A stretch of 17,939 nt of DNA from Actinobacteria bacterium UBA2184 (lineage in GTDB: Bacteria > Actinomycetota > Coriobacteriia > Anaerosomatales > Anaerosomataceae): contig DCVQ01000025.1 in the NCBI GenBank assembly GCA_002328745.1, positions 1 to 17,939 of the forward strand, written 5' to 3'. Below are positions 8,431 to 15,742 of this stretch, in pieces. Position numbers and translations under genes: made by a program. Under the pieces are notes generated by a model. The model was not told the origin of the DNA, did no database searches, and worked only from the letters and a program-made list of their open reading frames with translations. Each line of letters begins with the position of its first letter. The stretch's first letter is position 1.

Positions 8431-9120
8431 CTACCACTCGTCAGTCAGATCGTCGAACTCGTCCGAAAGGTCCTCGTCGATGTCATCCATCGCATCGGTG
8501 ATGTCTTCGTTGAGGTCGCTCAGTGCCTCGTCGAACTCCTCGTAGGTCATGCCATCGGCATCATCGATCAGCTCGTCGATCCCCTTGAGGAAGTCGCCCT
8601 TGATGATCGCGGCGATCTCGCGCATGTACTTGTCGGCATCCTTGTACGCCTTGGGCGGACGCAGACCGTTCACGTCGCCGACGGCGTCCTTGATGTCTTT
8701 CGAGTACTTCTTGTAGTCGTCGCGCATGTCTTCGATGTCGCCGTCGCTGATGTCGTCTTCCCAGTCATCGGCATCGTAGACGACGTCGCTCAGGGCGCCG
8801 CCGAGCTTGAACCAGCCCTTGTAGAGGTCATCGACGGCATCCTCGGATGCCTTCTCGTAGTCCTTCTCGCTCATCGGCCGGAAGAACACCAGCCCGACCA
8901 AGAGCAGGACCACCAGCGCACCGATACCGATGAGGAGCTTGGGGTCGAGCTTCTTGACAGCGGCGACGCCGCTCGCGAGCGCTTCTTTGGCCTGGTCGGC
9001 CGCCTCGTTGAGCGGTGCGCCCGTCTGCTGCGCAGGGGCATCGCCGAGCGGGCCGCCGCACTTCTCGCAGAACCTCGCACCCGGCTGGTTCGGCGAGCCA
9101 CACTTCGGACAGAAGTTCAT
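8431..9120 (-). CDS. Zinc-ribbon membrane protein with acidic outer domain, paralogue 1
   Basis: A 229-aa protein of unknown function in three parts. Residues 1-25 form a zinc ribbon (Cys4, 7, 18, 21). Residues 62-80 are one transmembrane helix preceded by lysines, which places the zinc ribbon in the cytoplasm. Residues 83-229 are an extremely Asp/Glu-rich helical domain outside. The outer domain carries DY (87-88), DDYKK (134-138) and PPxxYKD (155-161) at the same spacing as in the two lipoproteins encoded downstream, so all three share one domain. ATG 9120 has a strong AAAGGAGG upstream and overlaps the stop of the preceding gene by four bases (ATGA). The layout suggests a protein linking the cytoplasm to an envelope function. 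Confidence 0.85.
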   Translation of the reverse strand: MNFCPKCGSPNQPGARFCEKCGGPLGDAPAQQTGAPLNEAADQAKEALASGVAAVKKLDPKLLIGIGALVVLLLVGLVFFRPMSEKDYEKASEDAVDDLYKGWFKLGGALSDVVYDADDWEDDISDGDIEDMRDDYKKYSKDIKDAVGDVNGLRPPKAYKDADKYMREIAAIIKGDFLKGIDELIDDADGMTYEEFDEALSDLNEDITDAMDDIDEDLSDEFDDLTDEW

Positions 9121-9629
9121 TCCTGCGCCTCCTTTGTCTCAGCAGCCGTCTCGGCTGCCTGTTCCCCTCCGACAGGCTCCGGCACTGACGTGCCGCACTT
9201 CACACAGAACTTTCCCCCCGGCGGCAGCGGCGCGCCGCACGACGTGCAGAGCACCTGCTGGCTGACACCCTCGAGGCTGCCGCCGCAGGACACGCAGAAC
9301 TTGGCGCCCATCGCATTGGCGGTCCCGCACGCGGGGCACACCACGCTCGGACCAGTCGATGCGGTGCTGAGCTCGTCGATGCGCTTCTGGGTCTGGGCGA
9401 TCTCGACCTCGACTGCCCGGATGCGCTCGGCGATCGGGGCGAACTCCTCAAGCGAGAGCTTCGAGGTTCGGAACTGGTCGTACGCGACCGCCCCGAGAGC
9501 CGCCATGAGGTCCGTCCTCGACTTGTTGAGCGAGCCGACCTGCGTCTTCAGCTTGCCGACCTCGATCAGACGGCTCGTCTCGCTCGCACCCTTGTTGATC
9601 GCGTCGTTGATGCTGTCGAGGATCCCCAT
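9117..9629 (-). CDS. Soluble double zinc-ribbon protein with coiled-coil N-terminus
   Basis: A 170-aa protein. Residues about 15-90 are helical and probably coiled coil. Two zinc ribbons follow: Cys98/101/112/115 and Cys128/131/142/145, each as CxxC...CxxC. The tail is rich in Ala and Glu. There is no signal peptide or membrane helix, so it is cytoplasmic. The second ribbon (FCVKCG) resembles the FCEKCG ribbon of the next protein, which suggests the two evolved or work together. ATG 9629 has AAAGGA upstream. It is the first gene of the four-gene minus-strand cluster, 195 bases after the ATPase operon. Double zinc ribbons usually mediate protein or nucleic acid contacts; the partner here is unknown. 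Confidence 0.85.
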   Translation of the reverse strand: MGILDSINDAINKGASETSRLIEVGKLKTQVGSLNKSRTDLMAALGAVAYDQFRTSKLSLEEFAPIAERIRAVEVEIAQTQKRIDELSTASTGPSVVCPACGTANAMGAKFCVSCGGSLEGVSQQVLCTSCGAPLPPGGKFCVKCGTSVPEPVGGEQAAETAAETKEAQE

Positions 9630-9692
9630 GGCTCAGCGTCCTTTCGGATACACAGGAGAGCGACGGTCACGTGCGCACGCCCGACCGTACCC

Positions 9693-9721
9693 CCATTGTT
9701 GCACGAATCTTCCACTTTCAA
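9693..9721 (-). promoter_or_regulatory. Weak candidate promoter of the zinc-ribbon cluster
   Basis: On the minus strand TTGAAA (9716-9721) lies 17 bases upstream of CAATGG (9693-9698). The -35 box is good and the -10 box poor. This would start transcription about 60 bases before the ATG at 9629. This AT-richer patch is the best candidate in the 195-base gap. Read-through from the ATPase operon is the alternative. Confidence 0.3.
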
Positions 9722-9749
9722 CCCCCTGGCGGACCGCGTGCAGCACACG

Positions 9750-9786
9750 GATGACGAACGTCATCAGGCGCGTGACGAACGGTCAC
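9750..9786. repeat. Two palindromic elements sharing a TGACGAACG repeat
   Basis: GATGACG (9750-9756) and CGTCATC (9759-9765) form a perfect inverted repeat around AA. A second element pairs GTGAC (9772-9776) with GTCAC (9782-9786). Both contain TGACGAACG, at 9752 and 9773, exactly 21 bp apart, which is two helical turns. They lie between the end of the ATPase operon and the zinc-ribbon cluster, upstream of the candidate promoter. They could be a regulator binding site or a weak tandem terminator. Confidence 0.4.
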
Positions 9787-9824
9787 CCACCACGGCTCTT
9801 CCCCAACACGGCCCGATCGTGAAC

Positions 9825-10463
9825 CTAGCGGCCGTCGGCCTCCTGTTGCGCGATCATGTCCTTCACCTTCATGAGGCGAGTCAGGTTGCCTCGCTCGGCC
9901 TCGTCGAGTTTCATCTGGATCGACCGCGCTGTAGCGTCGATCGACGGGATGAGCACGTACTCAAGAGCATTGACACGCCGCCGGGTGCGTTCGATCTCCG
10001 CCGCGAGCAGCTCGATGGCCTTCTCTCGCTCGGCCAGCTCGAGAAGCTTCGGTGCCACCTCGGCAAGATACGCGAGGCCCGCATCGAGCACGGCGGGGGT
10101 CGTGGCGAGCGAATAGCCGCCCGGCTCAGGCAGCGGCGCCAGGTCGAAGACCGGCACGCGCACGCTCATGACGCTCTTCTCCGTGACCGTGAGCAGGGAG
10201 GCCGGCTCGCCCGCGAGCAACGCCGTCGCAAGGCCGCTCCGCCCCGCCTCGGCGCGCGCCATCGCCAGCCTCGCAAACGCCCTGGCGAGTCCCGCCTCGA
10301 CCTCGGCGCGCAGCTTGCGGTTCGCGCCGATGCGTCCCTGGAACTCCTTCATGAGCTCGTCGAGCTTGTCCTTCAGCAGCTTGTGGCCACGCCGTGCGAC
10401 ATCGCCGCGGCGACGCAGTTTCAACAACTCCATGCGGTTCGGGTTGGCGCGCATCTGCGGCAT
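9825..10463 (-). CDS. atpD: V-type ATP synthase subunit D
   Basis: A 212-aa central-stalk subunit that turns inside the A3B3 head and passes torque between catalysis and the ion-driven ring. The N-terminal NRMELLKLRRR, the long coiled-coil helices at both ends and the NALEYVLIP motif near residue 160 are typical of the family, and the length is normal. ATG 10463 has AGGTGA seven bases upstream. A GTG two codons earlier (10469) is an alternative and would match the GTG starts of the genes before it. It is the last gene of the operon, just after the 64-aa membrane protein gene. Confidence 0.95.
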   Translation of the reverse strand: MPQMRANPNRMELLKLRRRGDVARRGHKLLKDKLDELMKEFQGRIGANRKLRAEVEAGLARAFARLAMARAEAGRSGLATALLAGEPASLLTVTEKSVMSVRVPVFDLAPLPEPGGYSLATTPAVLDAGLAYLAEVAPKLLELAEREKAIELLAAEIERTRRRVNALEYVLIPSIDATARSIQMKLDEAERGNLTRLMKVKDMIAQQEADGR

Positions 10464-10470
10464 CGTCACT

Positions 10471-10665
10471 TCACCTCATCAGCAGTTGCGTGACGAGGAC
10501 GAATACCAGCAGTCCCGCGAGCGCGACCACGTTGAAGATCCGGAGAGCCCGGGCGAGGGGATGGACTGGCGCGGACACATTCTTCGTCCAGACCAGCAGA
10601 TAGACCTGGAAGCCCAGAAGCACCGCCGCCAGGATGACGAGGGCTATGTAGAGCCACTCCTTCAC
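10471..10665 (-). CDS. Small two-helix membrane protein inside the V-ATPase operon
   Basis: A 64-aa protein not recognised as any standard V-ATPase subunit. Residues about 4-26 and 43-62 are hydrophobic helices, joined by a short, positively charged loop with KNVSAPVHP and RALR. A hairpin with its loop on the cytoplasmic side is likely. GTG 10665 overlaps the stop of the subunit B gene (GTGA), and its own stop lies a few bases before subunit D, so it is translated as part of the ATPase operon. Its position suggests a role in assembly, stability or regulation of the complex, but that is inference. It is too short and plain to assign to a family by eye. Confidence 0.8.
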   Translation of the reverse strand: MKEWLYIALVILAAVLLGFQVYLLVWTKNVSAPVHPLARALRIFNVVALAGLLVFVLVTQLLMR

Positions 10666-12077
10666 GCGTCGCCTTCCCGCGGGAGGTACTTCTCAACGTA
10701 GGCGTCTTTGATGCGCTTGAGCTCGCTGCGCGGCAGGAGCGCCATCAACTCCCAGCCGATCTCGAGCGTGCGCTCGATCGAGCGGTCCTCATGCTGGCCC
10801 TGCTGGATGAAGCGGGCCTCGAACGCGTCAGCAAACGCCACGAACGCCTTGTCCGAGTCGGACAGCGCCGCCTCGCCGAGGATCACCGCGAGTTCCTTGG
10901 CCTGCACGCCGCGCGCGTACGCGCCGAAGAGCTGGTTGCTCAAGTCGGCATGGTCCTCGCGCGTCTTGCCCGCGCCGATGCCCTTCTGCTTCAGTCGCGA
11001 GAGGCTCGGCAGGACCGCGATCGGCGGATAGACGCCGCTGCGGTTGAGCGACCGGTCGAGGATGATCTGGCCCTCCGTGATGTAGCCCGTGAGGTCGGGG
11101 ATGGGGTGCGTCTTGTCATCGTCGGGCATGGTGAGGATCGGCACCTGCGTGATCGATCCCTTGGCGCCCTTGATGCGGCCCGCGCGCTCGTAGATGGTCG
11201 CGAGGTCGGTATACAGGTAACCGGGGTAGCCGCGGCGTCCCGGCACTTCCTTGCGGGCGGCGGACACCTCGCGGAGCGCCTCGCAGTAGTAGGTCATGTC
11301 GGTGAGCACCACGAGCACGTGCATGTCGCAGGTGTACGCCAGGTACTCGGCGGCGGTGAGCGCCACGCGCGGCGTGGCGATGCGCTCGACGGCCGGGTCG
11401 TCGGCGAGGTTGAGGAAGAGCACCGCCCGCTCGATGGCCGCAGTGTTGCGGAACTCGGTCATGAAGAAGTCCGCATCGGCGAAGGTGATTCCCATCGCGG
11501 CGAACACGACGGCGAACTCGCCTTCGAGCTTCTCGCCCACCGCATCCGCCTGTGCGCTCCTCGCGAGCACGGCCGCCTGCCGGGCAACCTGCGCCGCGAG
11601 CTCGTTGTGTGGCAGGCCCGCGCCCGAGAAGATCGGGAGCTTCTGGCCGCGAACGAGCGGGTTGAGGCCGTCGATGGCCGAGACGCCGGTCTGGATGAAG
11701 TCGTCCGGGAAGTCGCGCGCCGTCGGGTTGATCGGCTCGCCGTAGATGGTGCGGCGCTCGTCGGGGATGATCTCCGGGCCGCCGTCGCGCGGCCGTCCGA
11801 GGCCGTCGAACACACGCCCGAGCATGTCTCGGCTCACGCCGATCTCGAGCGCCCGGCCGAGGAAGCGGACCTTCGTCTCGCTCGGATTGGCGCCGCTCGT
11901 CCCGGCGAACGCCTGCACGAGCGCGACGTCACCGTTCACCTCGAGCACGTTGCCGAGGGAGCGGACGCCGCCCGGGTACTCCAGCTCGACCAGCTCGCCG
12001 TAGGTGACATCCACCACCCGCTCGACGAGAAGCAGCGGGCCGACGATATCGCGTGTTGTCGTGTACTCGCGCGTCAC
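10662..12077 (-). CDS. atpB: V-type ATP synthase subunit B (regulatory)
   Basis: A 471-aa non-catalytic nucleotide-site subunit of the A3B3 head. It lacks a Walker A lysine motif and has SGAGLPHNELAAQ in that place, as is normal for B subunits. PSLSRL near residue 360 carries the arginine typical of the A-B interface. The N-terminal beta barrel and YGEPINP motif also fit. GTG 12077 directly follows the subunit A stop with no gap. The stop overlaps the GTG of the small membrane protein gene. Length is normal and no damage is seen. Confidence 0.97.
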   Translation of the reverse strand: MTREYTTTRDIVGPLLLVERVVDVTYGELVELEYPGGVRSLGNVLEVNGDVALVQAFAGTSGANPSETKVRFLGRALEIGVSRDMLGRVFDGLGRPRDGGPEIIPDERRTIYGEPINPTARDFPDDFIQTGVSAIDGLNPLVRGQKLPIFSGAGLPHNELAAQVARQAAVLARSAQADAVGEKLEGEFAVVFAAMGITFADADFFMTEFRNTAAIERAVLFLNLADDPAVERIATPRVALTAAEYLAYTCDMHVLVVLTDMTYYCEALREVSAARKEVPGRRGYPGYLYTDLATIYERAGRIKGAKGSITQVPILTMPDDDKTHPIPDLTGYITEGQIILDRSLNRSGVYPPIAVLPSLSRLKQKGIGAGKTREDHADLSNQLFGAYARGVQAKELAVILGEAALSDSDKAFVAFADAFEARFIQQGQHEDRSIERTLEIGWELMALLPRSELKRIKDAYVEKYLPREGDA

Positions 12078-13823
12078 TTATGCGTTCACCCCGCCCTCGC
12101 CGACGAGCTGCGTCTCGATATCCGAGGCGATCTCGTCGAAGATGTCCGTCTCGTCTCCGGTGCCGTACTTGGCGCGGGCGATCTTCTCGCGCACCGGCGC
12201 GCTGAAGATCCCCCTGAGCGGCGCACCCTGGCGGTGCGCTTCGATGGCGGTGGTGTGGAACAGCAGGATCATCTCGAGCAGCCGGTCCTGCTTGGCGAGC
12301 GATGTGAACTGGTCGTCATCGCGAAACGCGTTCTGCTGCAAGAAGTCCTCGCGGATGCTCTTGGCCGTCTCCATCAGGATCTGCTCCTCGGGCGAGAGCG
12401 CCTCGAGGCCGACGAGCCGCACGATCTCGGCGAGGTTGCTCTCACGCTGCAAGATCGCCATGCACTCGTCGCGACGCGCGCGGTACCGCTCGGAGACCTC
12501 TGCGTCCCAGTGCGGCCGCAGGCGCTCGAGGTAGAGCGAGTAGCTGGTGAGCCAGTCGATCGCGGGGAAGTGGCGCTCGTAGGCGAGCGTGTCCTGGAGC
12601 GCCCAGAACACCTTCACCACGCGGAGCGTGTTCTGCACGACGGGCTCCGAGAGGTCGCCGCCCGGAGGAGAGACGGAGCCGATGACGGAGACCGAGCCGA
12701 GGCACTCCACCGCACCGGCGCGCTCGTAGAACGCGGCGAGCTTCGTGCCGAGATACGCGGGGAAGCCTTCGTCGCCCGGCATCTCCTCGAGACGCCCGGA
12801 GATCTCGCGCATGGCCTCGGCCCAACGCGACGTCGAGTCGGCCTGCAGGACCACCTCGTAGCCCATGTCGCGGAAGTACTCGGCCATCGTGATGCCCGTG
12901 TAGACGCTCGCCTCGCGGGCGGCGACGGGCATGTTCGACGTGTTGGCCACGAGCACGGTGCGCTTCATGAGCGGCTGGCCCGAGTACGGGTCGGTCAGCT
13001 CGGGGAACTCCATGAGCACGTCGGTCATCTCGTTGCCGCGCTCGCCGCAGCCGATGAAGATGACCACCTGCGCGTTGCTCCACTTGGCCACCTGATGCTG
13101 CGTGACCGTCTTGCCCGCGCCGAACGGGCCCGGGATGCAGGCCACGCCGCCCTTCACGAGCGGGAAGAACGTGTCGATGACGCGCGTGCCGGTGACGAGC
13201 GGCTCGCCCGAGGCGACCTTGCGGGCGTACGGGCGCGGCATGCGCACCGGCCACACCTGCATCATCGTGAGGTCGTGCACGGCGCCGTCGGCGTCGCGAA
13301 GCTTTGCGACCGTGTCCGTGACGGTGTGCGCACCGGCCGAGAACTCCACGATCTCGCCGGCGAGCGCCGGGGGCACGAGGATGCGGTGCTCGATCACCTC
13401 GTTCTCCTGCACGGTGCCGATGATGTCGCCGCCGCTCACGCGCGCGCCCACGGCGACGGCGGGTACGAACTCCCACCGCTTGTCGCGATCGAGGCCCGGC
13501 GCCGAGATGCCGCGCGACAGGAACGCCCCGGCCCGCCGCTCGAGCTCGTCGAGCGGCCGCTGCACGCCGTCGTAAACGGCGCCGAGCATGCCCGGGCCGA
13601 GCTCCACCGAGAGCGGCGCGCCGGTGGACTCCACCGGCATGCCGGGCCCGAGACCCTCGGTCTCCTCGTACACCTGGATGGACGCGCGATCGCCGCGCAT
13701 CTCGATGATCTCGCCCATGAGCCCCTGCTCGCCCACGCGCACCAGGTCGTACATCTTCGCTCTCTCGAGTCCGACGGCCACCACAAGCGGCCCCGCGACT
13801 TTCAGGATCGTGCCTCGCTCCAC
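12078..13823 (-). CDS. atpA: V-type ATP synthase subunit A (catalytic)
   Basis: A 581-aa catalytic subunit. The Walker A motif GPFGAGKT is at residues 232-239 with Lys238, the same numbering as E. hirae NtpA. FIGCGERGNEM follows, containing the catalytic glutamate region. The usual non-homologous insert of V-type A subunits (about residues 120-200) is present, with RVSGGDIIGTV. GTG 13823 gives the family start ERGTILKVAGPLV and has AAGGAGAAGGA upstream. A longer reading from 13880 would run into subunit F and is unlikely. Only one base separates this start from the subunit F stop. Confidence 0.97.
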   Translation of the reverse strand: MERGTILKVAGPLVVAVGLERAKMYDLVRVGEQGLMGEIIEMRGDRASIQVYEETEGLGPGMPVESTGAPLSVELGPGMLGAVYDGVQRPLDELERRAGAFLSRGISAPGLDRDKRWEFVPAVAVGARVSGGDIIGTVQENEVIEHRILVPPALAGEIVEFSAGAHTVTDTVAKLRDADGAVHDLTMMQVWPVRMPRPYARKVASGEPLVTGTRVIDTFFPLVKGGVACIPGPFGAGKTVTQHQVAKWSNAQVVIFIGCGERGNEMTDVLMEFPELTDPYSGQPLMKRTVLVANTSNMPVAAREASVYTGITMAEYFRDMGYEVVLQADSTSRWAEAMREISGRLEEMPGDEGFPAYLGTKLAAFYERAGAVECLGSVSVIGSVSPPGGDLSEPVVQNTLRVVKVFWALQDTLAYERHFPAIDWLTSYSLYLERLRPHWDAEVSERYRARRDECMAILQRESNLAEIVRLVGLEALSPEEQILMETAKSIREDFLQQNAFRDDDQFTSLAKQDRLLEMILLFHTTAIEAHRQGAPLRGIFSAPVREKIARAKYGTGDETDIFDEIASDIETQLVGEGGVNA

Positions 13824-13824
13824 G

Positions 13825-14160
13825 TTATCCTTCTCCTTCTCCAACCGGCATCGAGGTGCCGAGTGCACGCTCGATGGCACGGTTCAACTTGGCTGCACCC
13901 AATCCGCCGGTGCTCCCGGCGGCCGGGATCACGGTCACGGCCGGAACGGGCCGATCCGCTGACTCCGCGACCAGGTCCTCGATCGCGCGGTACACGGGCT
14001 CGGTCACGAAGACCGCCCCGTAGTCGCCTCCCATTAGGCGCGCCCACTGCCCGCGGGCGTCTTCGGGCCGCTCGACGGCCACGGCCTCGAATCCGAGCTG
14101 ACGGAATCCCGCCACGCTCGTGGTGTCACCGACCACAGCGATCTGCAGCGTCTGGCTCAC
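13825..14160 (-). CDS. atpF: V-type ATP synthase subunit F
   Basis: A 111-aa central-stalk subunit that binds subunit D. The alternating beta-alpha pattern (QIAVVGDTTSVAGFRQLGF, then AVFVTEPVYRAI and PAVTVIP) is characteristic. GTG 14160 overlaps the stop of subunit C by four bases (GTGA). Its C-terminal tail is Gly/Glu-rich and lies directly before subunit A. Length is normal for the family. Confidence 0.93.
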   Translation of the reverse strand: MSQTLQIAVVGDTTSVAGFRQLGFEAVAVERPEDARGQWARLMGGDYGAVFVTEPVYRAIEDLVAESADRPVPAVTVIPAAGSTGGLGAAKLNRAIERALGTSMPVGEGEG

Positions 14161-15140
14161 GCGACACCTCGCAGCCGCTCGCGCACGATCTCGCGGTCGA
14201 CGCCCGCCAGCCGCCCGATCAGCACGATCCTGAGCGCAGCGACCTCGGCCTCGCGCGCCAGCACGTAGGCCACGACCGGCTCCGGCCCGTTGGGGATGCG
14301 GCGCGCCTCGGCCATGCGCTGGGCGTCGATGGTCGAGGCGACCAGGTCGTAGTGCTCCAGGTCGAGCAGGTCGTGCCCGGCCAGGTCCGGGACGGCGCGC
14401 GTCGCGACGATCGCGTCGGCCAGGTCCTCGACGCTCAGCCGGGCGGCATCCGCGGCCAGCCGAACGAGCCTGGGCGATCCGCCCGGTACGAGCGCGAGGG
14501 ACACCGCCGGTCCGCCGATGCGCCTGCGGTTGGCCCGCAGCAGCACGCGGATGTTCGCGAGGTCTATCCGCAGACGGACGAGATCGCGCAGGAACCGGAC
14601 GCCGGAGCGGCGCGCCGCGTCTTCGATCTGCGCGAAGAGCCCGCGGTCCACACCGCTCTCGATCTCGCCGAGCACGGCGGACGTGTCCTCGTCATCGGCG
14701 ACGGGTCCGGTGGCGTCGTCGTACGCGTCGCCCGCCCGCTCGGCGGACTCCGCGGGTGCGGCAGCCCCCAACGCCGACGGCGTCGGCTCGGGCGCGTCGA
14801 GAGCGCGCGCTTTGAGGGCCGCGCGGATGTTCTGGTAGTCGTGCGGCAGCCGGAAGAAGCGCACCACGCCCTCCGGCAGGTCTGAAGACTCGACGAACTC
14901 CTCGTACAGGTCGCCGAGCGACGCGTCGAGCGCGCGCTCGACGTCCTCGGCCGTCGTCGCCCCCTCGAGGTAGCGGCCGAACGCAGTCTCCGAGAGCACG
15001 CGGCGCTGCTCCGCGAGGTCGGGCGCGTCGATGAGCCGCTCGAACGCGGAGCGCGACAGGAGCCGGGCCTCGAGCACGCGAATACGTCCCACGGCGAAGC
15101 CGTAGCGGATGTCGTCGCGTATGGGAGACCTGAGTCGCAC
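14157..15140 (-). CDS. atpC: V-type ATP synthase subunit C with an acidic linker
   Basis: A 327-aa subunit that connects the central stalk to the membrane ring (family AC39/d). The start region DDIRYGFAVGRIRVLEARLL and the motif LPHDYQNIRAALKAR near residue 100 are diagnostic. Residues about 115-155 form an Ala/Asp/Glu-rich, probably disordered stretch where many homologues have a short loop. GTG 15140 has a near-perfect AAGGAGGT upstream and follows the subunit E stop by four bases; the open frame extends further upstream but overlaps subunit E. The stop overlaps the start of subunit F. Confidence 0.94.
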   Translation of the reverse strand: MRLRSPIRDDIRYGFAVGRIRVLEARLLSRSAFERLIDAPDLAEQRRVLSETAFGRYLEGATTAEDVERALDASLGDLYEEFVESSDLPEGVVRFFRLPHDYQNIRAALKARALDAPEPTPSALGAAAPAESAERAGDAYDDATGPVADDEDTSAVLGEIESGVDRGLFAQIEDAARRSGVRFLRDLVRLRIDLANIRVLLRANRRRIGGPAVSLALVPGGSPRLVRLAADAARLSVEDLADAIVATRAVPDLAGHDLLDLEHYDLVASTIDAQRMAEARRIPNGPEPVVAYVLAREAEVAALRIVLIGRLAGVDREIVRERLRGVA

Positions 15141-15144
15141 CGGA

Positions 15145-15729
15145 TCAGACCTCCTTGTTCCCGAACAGCGCTTCGGCCGCGAGATGCAGCAGCTCGTCCC
15201 GGCGCGTGGCGATGAGCGACGCGGGCGAGACATCCACGCGGACTCCCCCGCCCTCGAGCACGACCCCGCGGGCCGCCTCGGCGGGCTCATCATCTACGCG
15301 CACGTCCACGCCGGCAGCGCTGAGCAGCGACCCGAGCGTGGCCAGCCGGTCACGGTCGGCGGGCGCGACGCGGACGATCTGCCCGGGCAGCGCCGAAGCC
15401 GCGACGCGTCGAGCTATCAGATGCGCGTACTCGCCGTCGGGCAGCGATTCGACGCGCTCGCGCACAGACTCGAGCACCGCCTCGGCGCGTTCCCGCTTCG
15501 CCGAGAGCAGGCGGTCGCGCGCGCTCAGGCGTGCGTTGGCCAGCAGCGTCCCAGCCTCGACACGCGCCTGCTCGTCGGCGAGGTCCGCGAGCCGCTTCGC
15601 CTCGCGGGTCGCCTGCGCACGCACCTCCGCTTCGCGTTCGGCAGCCCGGCGCTTCGCGGAAGCGATGATCCCGTCAGCCTCGGCGCGAGCGTCATCGGCT
15701 ATGCGGGAGATGATGTCAGCGATCGCCAC
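15145..15729 (-). CDS. atpE: V-type ATP synthase subunit E
   Basis: A 194-aa peripheral-stalk subunit. The first 85 residues are a long charged helix (Ala/Arg/Glu-rich) for coiled-coil pairing with subunit G/H, whose gene is not in the window and may lie upstream of subunit I. The C-terminal globular part with GVVLEGGGVRVDVS is the family signature and contacts the top of the head. GTG 15729 has a GGGGGAG site upstream. It lies 13 bases after the subunit K stop and four before subunit C. Confidence 0.93.
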   Translation of the reverse strand: MAIADIISRIADDARAEADGIIASAKRRAAEREAEVRAQATREAKRLADLADEQARVEAGTLLANARLSARDRLLSAKRERAEAVLESVRERVESLPDGEYAHLIARRVAASALPGQIVRVAPADRDRLATLGSLLSAAGVDVRVDDEPAEAARGVVLEGGGVRVDVSPASLIATRRDELLHLAAEALFGNKEV

Positions 15730-15742
15730 GGTGCTCCCCCGC

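Noticed and set aside
7319..8545. Plus-strand 408-codon open frame over the lipoprotein genes
   Set aside because: The minus-strand genes have proper lipoboxes, ribosome sites and paralogous motifs; the plus-strand frame has none.
10662..12077. Missing Walker A motif in subunit B as possible damage
   Set aside because: Lack of the P-loop lysine is normal for V-type B subunits.
10791..14885. Open frame of more than 1300 codons on the plus strand across the ATPase genes
   Set aside because: It is antisense to the subunit C, F, A and B genes, whose motifs are unmistakable. The translation is His/Arg/Leu-rich shadow sequence.
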